Part shown: piece by piece, positions 27,181-35,602 of the stretch
Numbering within the stretch: position 1 is the first letter of the stretch
How the letters are laid out: each line of letters begins with the position of its first letter
Origin: Lentzea sp033794685
GTDB lineage: Bacteria; Actinomycetota; Actinomycetes; Mycobacteriales; Pseudonocardiaceae
Length of the DNA stretch: 64,000 bases
Strand: one strand, 5' to 3'
NCBI GenBank assembly: GCA_033794685.1
Contig: JARAYZ010000001.1
Notes under the pieces: model-generated
What the model was told of the DNA's origin: nothing
The model's input: only the letters and a program-made list of their open reading frames with translations
Databases searched by the model: none
Program-made: the position numbers and the translations under genes

Positions 27181-27475
27181 GTTGCGTGCTTCCCCTGGGG
27201 GCGCTGCCCCCAGACCCCCGGCAATCTGATCAGGGGGCCCGCGCCGCCCGTAGGTAGATGGCACGCCTGTTGCGTTGGGCGGCTGCCTGTTGCGTAGCTG
27301 TGTGCGTTGGCGGTGGGGTCCCATCACGAGCCGAGCCAAGAGCGGGCCACATGTCTGAGGGGGTGTCAACCCGACGAAAAGCGTGTCGGGTTGACACCCC
27401 CTCAGACATGCAGCAAGAGCTATGGCGCGACTCGTGATGGGACCCCACCGCCTGGACCGCTTGCGAAGGACAAAG
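27181..27475 (+). repeat. Interspersed structured repeat, copy 1
   Basis: This element of about 295 bp is repeated at 50833-51126 in the same orientation. It has two modules. The 5' module (27186-27273, 88 bases) differs from copy 2 at only three positions by eye and contains a CTGGGGGC-GCT-GCCCCCAG hairpin and a CCCCC...GGGGG pair. The 3' module is one long palindrome: a perfect 22-bp outer stem (27309-27330 with 27431-27452), a conserved internal loop (CCAAGAGCGGGCCAC on the left, GCAGCAAGAGCTATGGCGC on the right), a perfect 25-bp inner stem (27351-27375 with 27385-27409) and a loop GAAAAGCGT. No convincing gene lies inside. It fills most of the 557-bp gap between pdxH and asnB; the rest of the gap shows nothing else. 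Confidence 0.9.
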
Positions 27476-27620
27476 ACGTACTGCTCGCCTGCGGCATCGC
27501 GGCTGTTGGCGGCTGGAACCTGACCGGTGAGTCAGGCGTCCTTCGGGTGCACGAATGTCCGGTTCCCGGCTTCGTCATACTGGGATTTCAGCAACAGCTA
27601 GCTACGAGGTGCGATTTCAC

Positions 27621-29555
27621 GTGTGCGGAGTGCTCGGACTCATCTGTTCCACCGAAGCCACTGCGGCCTCCGCGCGCGCCTCTGTGGCTTCGGCGTTGCG
27701 TTGTCAGCGGCACCGTGGGCCCGACGAGCAGGACACCTGGGCTGACAAAGAGGTCGTTTACGGGTTCAACCGGCTCGGCTTCATCGATCTTGAGCACTCT
27801 CATCAGCCGCTGGTGTGGGGGCCGCCGGAGAACCCGACGCGGTACACGTTGAACTTCAACGGCGAGATCTACAACTACAAGGAGCTCCGGGCGGAGCTCA
27901 TGCGGAAGTACGGCGCTCAGTTCAGGACCAAGGGTGACGGTGAGGCCATCGTCGCCGGGTACCACTTCCTCGGGGCCGACTGGGTCAAGATGTTGCGCGG
28001 CATGTTCGCGTTCATGATCTGGGACGCGCAGGAGCGGGTCGTCTTCGGTGCTCGGGATCCGTTCGGGATCAAGCCGTTGTACTGGGCGACTGGGCCTGGT
28101 GGGGTTGGGTTCTCCTCCGAGAAGAAGAGCTTGTTGCAGCTGACGGGTGTGCTCGGCATCAGTCAGGAGTTGGATCAGACGGCGCTGCAGCACTACCTGG
28201 TGTTGCAGTACGTGCCTGAGCCCGAGTCGCTGCACAAGGCCATCCGGCGGGTCGAGTCCGGGACGTCGTTCAAGGTGTCGCCGGGTGGGCAGGTGCTGTT
28301 CAACCGGTACTTCAAGCCCGTGTTCTCGCCTCGGCCGGTCAACGGGGCTCATGAGGCTGAGGCGCTGCACGAGCGGATTGCCGAGGTCATGCGTGACTCG
28401 GTGGCCAAGCACATGATCTCCGACCCCGACGTGACGGTTGGTGCGTTCCTGTCTGGCGGGATCGACTCGACTGCCACTGCCACGTTGGCGAAGCAGCACA
28501 ACCCCAACCTCATCGCGTTCACCAGCGGGTTTGATCGGCAGGGGTACTCGGAGGTCGATGTTGCGGCTGAGACTGCGGCGGCCATCGGGGTGCGGCATGT
28601 CGTTCGGACCGTGTCGCCTGAGGAGATGATGGAGGAGCTGCCGCTCATCCTCTGGTACCTGGACGACCCGGTGGCCGACCCGGCGTTGGTGCCGTTGTAC
28701 TTCATCGCGAAGGAAGCGCGGAAGTACGTCAAGGCGGTCTTGTCCGGGGAGGGTGCGGACGAGCTGTTCGGCGGGTACGTGATCTACCACGAGCCGTTGT
28801 CGTTGGCGCCGTTCGAGAAGGTGCCCGGTGGCGTTCGCAAGTTGATGGGTGCTGTGTCCAAGTCCATTCCGGAGGGTGTGCGCGGGAAGGACCTGCTTCG
28901 GCGTGGGGCGCTGCGGTTGGAGGAGCGGTACTACGGGAACGCTCGCAACTTCAGTGACGCGCAGGTGCGTGCGGTGTTCCCGGGGTATGTCGAGGGGATC
29001 GGCTTCCAGGACGTCACTGCTCCCTGGTACCGCGAGTCGGAGGACTGGGATCCGGTCGCGCGCATGCAGCACATCGACCTCTTCACGTGGTTGCGCGGCG
29101 ACATCCTGGTCAAGGCCGACAAGGTGACGATGGCGAACTCCATCGAGCTGCGCGTGCCGTTCCTCGACCCTGAGGTGTTCCGGGTGGCGGCCGAGGTGCC
29201 GCTCGACCAGAAGCTGACCGAGGGTACGACCAAGTACGCGCTGCGCAAGGCGTTGGCGAAGATCATTCCGGCGCACGTGCTCAACCGGCCCAAGCTCGGG
29301 TTCCCGGTGCCGATCCGGCACTGGCTGCGCGCCGAGATGTACGACTGGGCGCGCGGGATCATCAACGACTCGCAGACCGGTCACCTGCTCGACAAGAACG
29401 CGGTGCTCGACCTGCTCGCCGAGCACAAGTCCGAGCAGTTCGACCGCAGCCGGCAGTTGTGGAGCCTGCTCTGCTTCATGATCTGGCACGGGATCTTCGT
29501 CGAGGGCCGGATCAGCCCGAAGGTGCCGGAGCCGGTGTACCCCGTCCGCCTCTGA
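27621..29555 (+). CDS. asnB: Asparagine synthetase, glutamine-hydrolysing
   Basis: AsnB (644 residues) makes asparagine from aspartate, glutamine and ATP. The glutaminase domain begins at the catalytic Cys2 (VCGVLGL after processing of the first residue), which fixes GTG 27621 as the start even though the frame is open to 27555. It contains RGPDEQ and LNFNGEIYNY. The synthetase domain has the PPi-loop FLSGGIDSTA and the GEGADELFGGY motif. All key residues are present. It belongs to the AsnB type found widely in actinobacteria. The structured repeat lies in its upstream region. Confidence 0.92.
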   Translation: MCGVLGLICSTEATAASARASVASALRCQRHRGPDEQDTWADKEVVYGFNRLGFIDLEHSHQPLVWGPPENPTRYTLNFNGEIYNYKELRAELMRKYGAQFRTKGDGEAIVAGYHFLGADWVKMLRGMFAFMIWDAQERVVFGARDPFGIKPLYWATGPGGVGFSSEKKSLLQLTGVLGISQELDQTALQHYLVLQYVPEPESLHKAIRRVESGTSFKVSPGGQVLFNRYFKPVFSPRPVNGAHEAEALHERIAEVMRDSVAKHMISDPDVTVGAFLSGGIDSTATATLAKQHNPNLIAFTSGFDRQGYSEVDVAAETAAAIGVRHVVRTVSPEEMMEELPLILWYLDDPVADPALVPLYFIAKEARKYVKAVLSGEGADELFGGYVIYHEPLSLAPFEKVPGGVRKLMGAVSKSIPEGVRGKDLLRRGALRLEERYYGNARNFSDAQVRAVFPGYVEGIGFQDVTAPWYRESEDWDPVARMQHIDLFTWLRGDILVKADKVTMANSIELRVPFLDPEVFRVAAEVPLDQKLTEGTTKYALRKALAKIIPAHVLNRPKLGFPVPIRHWLRAEMYDWARGIINDSQTGHLLDKNAVLDLLAEHKSEQFDRSRQLWSLLCFMIWHGIFVEGRISPKVPEPVYPVRL

Positions 29556-29576
29556 CGAGTGGTGTTGGCGACAGAT

Positions 29577-29614
29577 TTGCGTAAAGCAGTTGTTAGTTGT
29601 CATAGGCTAACGAA
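29577..29614 (+). promoter_or_regulatory. Putative leaderless promoter of the MFS gene
   Basis: TAGGCT (29603-29608) lies six bases before GTG 29615, the usual spacing of a -10 box in a leaderless actinobacterial mRNA. A TTGCGT at 29577-29582 could be a -35 but is 20 bases away. GTTAG and CTAAC halves flank the centre (29593-29611), so a repressor site could overlap. Confidence 0.4.
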
Positions 29615-30877
29615 GTGGCCACTGTGGGGAGAAGCGCGCGCTCGACGTTCGTGATCGACACGCGACCGTTGAAGATCGTCGCGTATCGCCGGCTGTGGCT
29701 CTCCACGATCGTGACGGCGGTGGGCTCCCAGCTCACCGCCGTTGCCGTGCCCAAGCAGGTCTACGACCTCACCGGGTCCTCGGCGTGGGTCGGCATCGCC
29801 GCCGGTGTGGCGCTGGTGCCGTTGCTCGTGTTCGGGCTGTGGGGCGGTGCGATCGCGGACACCGTCGACCGCCGCAAGCTGCTGCTCGTCACGAACACCG
29901 GCATCGCGGTCTCGTCGGTGCTGCTGTGGGCCCAGGCCGCGATGAACGTCGGCTCGGTGTGGCTCATCATCGCGTTGCTCGGTCTGCAGCAGGTGTTCTT
30001 CGCGGCCAACGCTCCGGCGCGCTCGGCGTCCATCGCACGGCTGGTGCCCGCTGAGCTGTTGCCGTCGGCCGGTGCTCTCGGGTCGACTGTCATGCAGTTC
30101 GGCGCGGTGCTCGGGCCGTTGCTCGCGGGTGCGTTCATGCCGATCGTCGGGCTCTCGACGCTCTACCTCATCGACGCGATCGCGCTCACCGTCACGGTCT
30201 ACGCGGTGTGGAAGCTGCCCGCGATGCCGCCGCTGGACGGGGTGATCCGGCGCGCCGGGCTCCGGGACGTGCTGGACGGCTTCACGTACCTCTGGGCGCA
30301 GAAGGTGCTGATGGCGAGCATGTTGCTGGACATCATCGCCATGGTGTTCGGCATGCCGCGGGCGCTGTTCCCCGAGATGGCCCAGCACACGTTCGGCGAC
30401 CCGCCCGGTGGTGGGTTCGCGCTCGGCGTGATCTTCGCCGCCATCCCCGTCGGTGCGGTGATCTGCGGGCTCACGTCCGGCTGGATCTCCCGTGTCAGCA
30501 GGCACGGTGTCGCGTTGACGCTCGCCGTCGTGGGCTGGGGTCTCGCGATCATGGGCTTCGGACTCGCCGGGTCGCTGTGGGTCGCGGCGGGCTTCCTGGC
30601 TCTGGCCGGTGCGGCGGACATGGTGTCGATGGCGTTCCGCGGCGCGATCCTGCAGTCGGCCGCGACGGACGAGATGCGCGGACGGATGCAGGGCGTCTTC
30701 ATCGTCGTCGTGGCCGGTGGGCCGCGCATCGCGGACCTGTTGCACGGCACGGGTGGCGCGGCGTTCGGCACGGCCGCTGCGGTGTCGGTCGGTGGCCTGC
30801 TGGTCGTCGTCGCGAGCGTCGCGATGGTGGCGTTGTTGCCGGCGATCTGGCGCTACCGCTTCAGTTCCGCGAGCTGA
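29615..30877 (+). CDS. MFS transporter, EntS-like
   Basis: This 420-residue protein has about 12 hydrophobic helices and the EntS/MFS_3 branch features: a short cytoplasmic start ending in IVAYRRLWLSTIVTAVGSQLTAVAVPKQVYDLTGSSAWVG, the loop motif GGAIADTVDRRKLL between helices 2 and 3, and FAANAPARSASIARLVP in helix 4-5. The family exports siderophores, drugs or sugars; no siderophore gene is nearby, so the substrate is open. The 3' end overlaps the converging lipoprotein gene by 17 bases. Confidence 0.85.
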   Translation: MATVGRSARSTFVIDTRPLKIVAYRRLWLSTIVTAVGSQLTAVAVPKQVYDLTGSSAWVGIAAGVALVPLLVFGLWGGAIADTVDRRKLLLVTNTGIAVSSVLLWAQAAMNVGSVWLIIALLGLQQVFFAANAPARSASIARLVPAELLPSAGALGSTVMQFGAVLGPLLAGAFMPIVGLSTLYLIDAIALTVTVYAVWKLPAMPPLDGVIRRAGLRDVLDGFTYLWAQKVLMASMLLDIIAMVFGMPRALFPEMAQHTFGDPPGGGFALGVIFAAIPVGAVICGLTSGWISRVSRHGVALTLAVVGWGLAIMGFGLAGSLWVAAGFLALAGAADMVSMAFRGAILQSAATDEMRGRMQGVFIVVVAGGPRIADLLHGTGGAAFGTAAAVSVGGLLVVVASVAMVALLPAIWRYRFSSAS

Positions 30878-31655
30878 TCTCCGCCGGGTTCGGCTCGGTG
30901 ATCTTCACATCGCTGCCCCAGTCGGTGAAGCGGGCCTCGTCGACGATCTGCACGCCCTGGAACTGCGTGTAGAAGGTGATCCGGATCGGCAGGCCGTCGC
31001 CGTTCAGTTCGATCTCCCCGGTCGAGCCGGCGACCTTCTGGTCCAGCGCGAGCTTGACCTCGGTGCGCAGGCCCTCGTCCTTCAGGGTGTCGTAGGCCTT
31101 CTGGTAGTCGACGGAGATCGAGTACCGGGTGGTGCCGCCGACCTGCGCGGTCAGCTTGAGCTCACCGCCCGCCTCCATCACCGGCAGGTGGTACGTCGTG
31201 AAGACGGCCTGCTGGTAGACGACGTCGTGGAAGCCGAGCAGGGTCGTGGTGAAGTCGTCGTCGAGCTTGCGGTCCAGCTTCACCCACGGCTTGTCGGCGG
31301 GCAGGCCGAAGACCGCGGTGGGCAGCTTCACGAACGCGCTGTCCTTCGTGGTCGAGAGCAGCCTCAGCTCGACCGGGTCACCACCGGTCTGCACGGGACG
31401 GGTCGTTGTCGCGTCCATGCTCGGGACCTCACCGCCCAGCCGCACGCTGCCGCTCGACGGTGGCCGCACGCCGCCTCCCGTGGGCGGTGGCGTGACGGAG
31501 AAGCGGTAGGACCCCTTCTCGTTGACGGTCTTGGTCACCGCCGCCACCAGGCTCTGCACGTCGCTGTGCTGGGAAGCGCTCTCGCTCGCGGGTCCGGACG
31601 ACGAGCAGGCGGTCAGCGCCAGAGCGGCGAAGATCGCGGTAACCGCGAGTTTCAT
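30861..31655 (-). CDS. LppX/LprAFG-like lipoprotein
   Basis: This 264-residue lipoprotein has a signal peptide with lipobox LTAC (cysteine about residue 17). The mature domain of about 230 residues is rich in beta-strands (VELRLLSTTKDSAFVKLP; GELKLTAQVGGTTRYSISVDY) with the layout of LppX/LprG, the mycobacterial lipoproteins that carry lipids between the membrane and the cell surface in a half-barrel. The assignment is by fold and composition, not by a clear motif. No partner gene is adjacent. Confidence 0.65.
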   Translation of the reverse strand: MKLAVTAIFAALALTACSSSGPASESASQHSDVQSLVAAVTKTVNEKGSYRFSVTPPPTGGGVRPPSSGSVRLGGEVPSMDATTTRPVQTGGDPVELRLLSTTKDSAFVKLPTAVFGLPADKPWVKLDRKLDDDFTTTLLGFHDVVYQQAVFTTYHLPVMEAGGELKLTAQVGGTTRYSISVDYQKAYDTLKDEGLRTEVKLALDQKVAGSTGEIELNGDGLPIRITFYTQFQGVQIVDEARFTDWGSDVKITEPNPAEISSRN

Positions 31656-31735
31656 CGTGCAATTGTTACATCAAACGGGTGAGGTAGGCGTCCGTTCGTG
31701 CTTGTGGCCAGGCAAAACGGGCAGAATCTTCGGGC

Positions 31736-33130
31736 ATGGCTGAAGCGACTCCACAAACGGAGCAACCAGAGCTACATCGGGCAATCGGCCCGAAGCTGCT
31801 GCTGTTCTTCGTCGTCGGCGACATCCTCGGTACCGGTATCTACGCCCTCACCGGCAACGTGGCAGGCAAGATCGGCGGCGCGCTCTGGCTGCCCTTCCTG
31901 CTCGCGTTCGTGGTGGCGTTCCTGACCGCGTTCAGTTATCTGGAACTGGTCGGCAAGTACCCCAAGGCCGCCGGTGCCGCGCTCTACACGAACAGAGCGT
32001 TCAAGATCCACTTCCTGACGTTCATGGTCGCGTTCGCGGTCATGTGCTCCGGCATCACATCGGCCTCGTCGGCCGCACTGGCCTTCGGCCGCACGTACCT
32101 GCGGCAGTTGCTGGTGGAGTTCTTCGACGTCGCGCTCAGTCCCGAGTCACTGGTCATCACCGGCATCGCGATCGTCTTCATCGCCGGCCTCGCGCTGATC
32201 AACTTTCGCGGTGTCTCGGAGTCGGTCAAGGCCAACGTGGTGCTGACCTGCATCGAGCTGTCCGGTCTGGTGATCATCATCCTGATCGGCGCCTGGGCGG
32301 TCGTCAACGGCGACGGTGACCCCAGCCGGCTCACCGAGATCAACGTGCCGTCCGGCAGCAACGTCATGCTCGCGGTCACCTCGGCTACGGCACTCGCGTT
32401 CTTCGCGATGGTCGGCTTCGAGGACTCGGTGAACATGGCCGAGGAGTGCAAGAATCCCGTCAAGATCTTCCCGCGCGCGATGCTGTGGGGTATGGGCATC
32501 GCCGCCCTGATCTACGTGCTGGTCGCGATCACGTCGTCGCTGCTGATCCCGTCCGACGAGCTCGCGAAGGCCAGCAGCGGCGCGTTGCTGAAGGTCGTCA
32601 CCGTCGGCGCTCCCGGCTTCCCGCTGTGGATCTTCGCGTTGATCGGCCTGCTGGCCGTCATCAACTCGGCCCTGATCAACATGCTGATGGCGTCGAGGTT
32701 GTTGTACGGCATGGCGAACGAGAAGATCATCCCGTCGTTCTTCGGCGCCGTGCACCCGTTCCGCCGCACGCCGTGGATCTCGATCGTCTTCACGACCGGC
32801 GTCGCGGTGATCCTGGTGTCCACCGCGGACATCGGCAAGCTCGGCGGCACGACGTCGTTGCTGCTGCTGATCGTCTTCACCATCGTCAACGTCGCGTGCC
32901 TCGTGCTGCGTCGCGAGCCGTCCGAGCACAAGCACTTCCGGGCGCCGACGTGGGCGCCGGTGCTCGGCGCGATCACGTGCGCCTACCTCGCGATCCCGTG
33001 GACGTCCGGCCGCCCGGCGGACGACTACAAGATCGCGGGCTGGCTGCTGCTCGCCGGTCTGGTGCTCTGGGGCATCAACCGCGTGCTGCACGGCAAGGTG
33101 GAGACCCACCCGGAGAACCTGGGCAAGTAG
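31736..33130 (+). CDS. APC-superfamily amino-acid permease
   Basis: This 464-residue permease has about 12 helices and the APC signature at helix 1 (FFVVGDILGTGIYALTGNVAG, the unwound glycine region that contacts substrate) and helix 6 (TALAFFAMVGFEDSVNMAEECKNP). It imports an amino acid or polyamine with protons; specificity is not readable. The gene stands alone between two minus-strand genes. Its TAG stop directly abuts the converging ATPase stop (33130/33131). Confidence 0.88.
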   Translation: MAEATPQTEQPELHRAIGPKLLLFFVVGDILGTGIYALTGNVAGKIGGALWLPFLLAFVVAFLTAFSYLELVGKYPKAAGAALYTNRAFKIHFLTFMVAFAVMCSGITSASSAALAFGRTYLRQLLVEFFDVALSPESLVITGIAIVFIAGLALINFRGVSESVKANVVLTCIELSGLVIIILIGAWAVVNGDGDPSRLTEINVPSGSNVMLAVTSATALAFFAMVGFEDSVNMAEECKNPVKIFPRAMLWGMGIAALIYVLVAITSSLLIPSDELAKASSGALLKVVTVGAPGFPLWIFALIGLLAVINSALINMLMASRLLYGMANEKIIPSFFGAVHPFRRTPWISIVFTTGVAVILVSTADIGKLGGTTSLLLLIVFTIVNVACLVLRREPSEHKHFRAPTWAPVLGAITCAYLAIPWTSGRPADDYKIAGWLLLAGLVLWGINRVLHGKVETHPENLGK

Positions 33131-33847
33131 CTAGTCCAGCAGGTGCTTGAGGAACCGGTCCGGGTCGCCCAGGAAGTTGCGGGTGAGCCGGACCGGTTCC
33201 GCTGTGTCGTAGGTGACCTCGTCGATCGTGTCGGTGACTTCGAGGATCGTGGCGTTCGGTGCCGCGAGCAGGATCGGCGAGTGGGTGGCGATGATGAACT
33301 GCGATCCCTCCTCGACGAGTTCGTGCATGCGCCGCAGGACCGTCAGGCAGCCTTTGACCGAGAGGGCGGCCTCGGGTTCGTCGAGGATGTAGAGGCCTCT
33401 GCTGCCGAACCTGTGGTTCATCAGGTCGATGAAGCTCTCGCCGTGTGACCGCTCGTGCAACGACTTCCCGCCGTACGACGCGTGAATCCCCGCGCCGATC
33501 CGGTCGATCTCGGTGGCGACGTTGTAGAACGACTCGGCCCTGAGGAAGAACCCCGTTCTCGGTTTTCTGGTGCCCCAACGGAGGATCAGGTAGTCGCCGA
33601 GTGACGATTCCGTTGCCTTGGTGGCGAAGTTGAACGACTGGGTGCCGCCTTCGGCGTTGAAGCCGGCCGTCACGGCGATCGCCTCGACCAGGGTCGACTT
33701 GCCCGCGCCGTTGTCCCCGACCAGGAACGTGATCGGCGTCCTGAGATCCAGCGGGTGTCTGATCAGGTGCTGGACCGCCGGCAGTGTGAACGGGTAGCGG
33801 TGCGTGTCGTCGGCCTGGTCGAGGCGGATCTGGTGGATGAACGTCAC
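33131..33847 (-). CDS. Small AAA/ABC-type ATPase (AAA_21-like)
   Basis: This 238-residue soluble ATPase has Walker A GDNGAGKST, an ABC-like signature region (GESFIDLMNHRF in place of LSGGQ), Walker B GLYILDEPEAALS and a switch histidine ATHSPILL. The compact form without a coiled-coil or nuclease domain matches a common family whose function is not established; relatives resemble RecF/SbcC-like heads or stand-alone ATPases of defence systems. GTG 33847 overlaps the upstream hydrolase stop (GTGA), so the two are co-translated. Confidence 0.75.
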   Translation of the reverse strand: MTFIHQIRLDQADDTHRYPFTLPAVQHLIRHPLDLRTPITFLVGDNGAGKSTLVEAIAVTAGFNAEGGTQSFNFATKATESSLGDYLILRWGTRKPRTGFFLRAESFYNVATEIDRIGAGIHASYGGKSLHERSHGESFIDLMNHRFGSRGLYILDEPEAALSVKGCLTVLRRMHELVEEGSQFIIATHSPILLAAPNATILEVTDTIDEVTYDTAEPVRLTRNFLGDPDRFLKHLLD

Positions 33848-34620
33848 GCGAGGCGCGCCAGTTCGACCGGGTCGTGGGCGCAGAACACCTCGGCTTGGCC
33901 GCTCGCCTTGAGTTCCTTGAGGCGTTCCACATTGGACAGACGCTGCTCGCGGATCGTCTCGGTCTGCTTGGCGGTGAGCTTGAGCGCGAAGATGTTGCTC
34001 GGCGGCGTCTCGACCTCGCCGCGGTAGAAGTACGCGTCACCGGCGTGCAGCAGCCAGCCGTCGTCGGAGCGGACCGCGATGCCCGTGTGGCCGCGGGTGT
34101 GGCCGATCAGCGGCACCATCAGCACGTCGTCGGGCAGGCCGGTGATGTCCTTGACGGCCTGGAACCCGAACCAGTCCTCGCCCTCGGCCTTGTGCGTCTG
34201 GAAGTTCACGCCCTCGCGCTGCGCCTTCGGGTACCGGGAACGCTCCTTGGCGCTCTTGGCGTTGGTCGCGGCCTCCAGTTCGGAGTCGAGCACGTGCACG
34301 GTGGCCTTCGGGAAGTCCCGCAACCCGCCCGCGTGGTCCAGGTCGAGGTGGGTGAGCAGGATGTGCCGCACGTCGTCGGCCGTGTAACCGCGCTTCTCGA
34401 CCTGGTGGATCGCCGTCTCGGTGATGTCGAGCGCCGGCTTCAGCAGAGTGCGGCTCAGACCGTCGATCGTCGCCTTCGGGTCGGTCACCTCGTTCATGCC
34501 GAACCCCGTGTCGACCAGGACCAGCCCCTGGTCGGACTCGATCAGCAGGCAATGTGCCACCAGACCGCCCGCGACCAGGGGAGGCCGGAACGTGGCGCAG
34601 TTGAGGTGATGAACCTTCAT
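33844..34620 (-). CDS. Metallo-beta-lactamase-fold hydrolase (lactonase-like)
   Basis: This 258-residue protein has the binuclear-metal signature HLDLDHAGG in ILLTHLDLDHAGGL, the third-strand GHTRGHTGIAV and the aspartate in LHAGDAYF. It starts MKVHHLNCATFRPP, as in the AHL-lactonase-like group. These enzymes open lactones or cleave phosphoesters; quorum quenching is possible but unproved. ATG 34620 has AAGGA about seven bases upstream. It is the first gene of a two-gene operon with the AAA ATPase, and it diverges from the epimerase gene with 38 bp between starts. Confidence 0.8.
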   Translation of the reverse strand: MKVHHLNCATFRPPLVAGGLVAHCLLIESDQGLVLVDTGFGMNEVTDPKATIDGLSRTLLKPALDITETAIHQVEKRGYTADDVRHILLTHLDLDHAGGLRDFPKATVHVLDSELEAATNAKSAKERSRYPKAQREGVNFQTHKAEGEDWFGFQAVKDITGLPDDVLMVPLIGHTRGHTGIAVRSDDGWLLHAGDAYFYRGEVETPPSNIFALKLTAKQTETIREQRLSNVERLKELKASGQAEVFCAHDPVELARLA

Positions 34621-34644
34621 GGGCAAATCCTTCCGCTGGCCCCG

Positions 34645-34650
34645 TAGGCT
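34645..34650 (+). promoter_or_regulatory. -10 box, putative leaderless promoter
   Basis: TAGGCT lies eight bases before ATG 34659, with no Shine-Dalgarno sequence in between. This matches the leaderless spacing seen at other starts in the window. Confidence 0.45.
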
Positions 34651-34658
34651 TCAGCCTC

Positions 34659-35546
34659 ATGTTGGGGATCTCGTACGAGGGTGCCACCGCCGTGATCACG
34701 ACTGTAGGCGCGGGCCTGCGGTCTTTCGAGGTGGACGGTGTTCCGTACGTGGAGACGTTCGGGGCCGACGAGAAGCCGCCGATGAGTGCCGGGGCCGTGC
34801 TGGTGCCCTGGCCCAACCGGACCGCAGGTGCCTCGTGGGTGCTCGACGGGGTCCGGCAGCAGCTCGAGGTCACCGAGCCCGCCCGTGGGAATGCCGTTCA
34901 CGGGCTGCTGCGGCGTCGTCCTTGGGCCGTGCTGGAACACACCGGTTCGTTGGTGTCGTTGCGTGCGTTGATCGAGCCGCAGGCCGGGTGGCCTGCCGCT
35001 CTGGACGTCACCGTGTCGTACGCGTTGGACGATCGCGGGTTGACGGTCACGCACGGGGTCACGAACGTCGGTGATGTGGCCACACCGTTCGGCGTCGGCA
35101 CGCATCCGTACCCGCGGGCCGGGAACGCCTCGACCGATTCGTGCACGCTGACGTTGGCCGCGACCACGGTGTTGCCGCTCGACACCGAACGGATGGTGCC
35201 CTCCGGCCCCGCCGTGCCGGTGGAGGGCACCTCGTACGACTTCCGGGCCGGCCGGGTGCTCGACGGCGTCCGGCTGGACACACCGTTCGGCGGGTGCGAG
35301 CCGGGCGAGGACGGGCTGATCCACCACACGCTCACTTCCGGTGACAGCGGGGTCGAGGTCTGGGCCGATCCGGCGTTCCGGTGGGTGCAGGTCTACACGC
35401 CTGACTCGTATCCGGGACGGGGGCGGGCGGTGGCCGTCGAGCCGATGACGTGCCCGCCGGACGCGCTCAACTCCGGGGTGGACCTGATCAGGGTGTCTCC
35501 CGGAGAGTCCTGGGGAGCGCGGTGGGGGATCCGGCCGCTGGCCTGA
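34659..35546 (+). CDS. Aldose 1-epimerase family protein
   Basis: This 295-residue protein is a beta-sandwich sugar mutarotase. It has the substrate-binding arginine and early strands (VLVPWPNRTAG), HGLLRRRPW, the catalytic histidine in GVGTHPYPR, and the catalytic glutamate in VAVEPMTCPPDALNSG. Family members interconvert the alpha and beta anomers of hexoses such as glucose or galactose in the cytosol. The gene appears to have its own leaderless promoter and is followed after 56 bp by the amidohydrolase gene with a similar promoter. Confidence 0.88.
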   Translation: MLGISYEGATAVITTVGAGLRSFEVDGVPYVETFGADEKPPMSAGAVLVPWPNRTAGASWVLDGVRQQLEVTEPARGNAVHGLLRRRPWAVLEHTGSLVSLRALIEPQAGWPAALDVTVSYALDDRGLTVTHGVTNVGDVATPFGVGTHPYPRAGNASTDSCTLTLAATTVLPLDTERMVPSGPAVPVEGTSYDFRAGRVLDGVRLDTPFGGCEPGEDGLIHHTLTSGDSGVEVWADPAFRWVQVYTPDSYPGRGRAVAVEPMTCPPDALNSGVDLIRVSPGESWGARWGIRPLA

Positions 35547-35588
35547 CAGCGGGTGCGTTCCGGGGTGGCCGAGGGCCCGAATAACCAT

Positions 35589-35594
35589 TAGCGT
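35589..35594 (+). promoter_or_regulatory. -10 box, putative leaderless promoter
   Basis: TAGCGT lies eight bases before ATG 35603; it is half of a small palindrome TTAGC-GTT-GCTAA (35588-35600) that might bind a repressor. No Shine-Dalgarno sequence is present. Confidence 0.45.
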
Positions 35595-35602
35595 TGCTAA
35601 CC

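Noticed and set aside
27309..27452. A CRISPR repeat or tRNA-like element in the repeat region
   Set aside because: There are only two distant copies and no spacer periodicity, and the stem pattern does not fit a cloverleaf.
27181..27475. Insertion sequence with a transposase
   Set aside because: No frame longer than a few tens of residues has transposase motifs, so if mobile it needs a factor from elsewhere.
27588..29603. A 671-codon minus-strand frame across asnB
   Set aside because: It is the reverse of asnB and has no recognisable domain; high GC makes long antisense frames common.
33131..34620. A phage-defence cassette as a firm call
   Set aside because: An MBL enzyme and a small ATPase alone do not match a named defence system, so I kept it only as a question.
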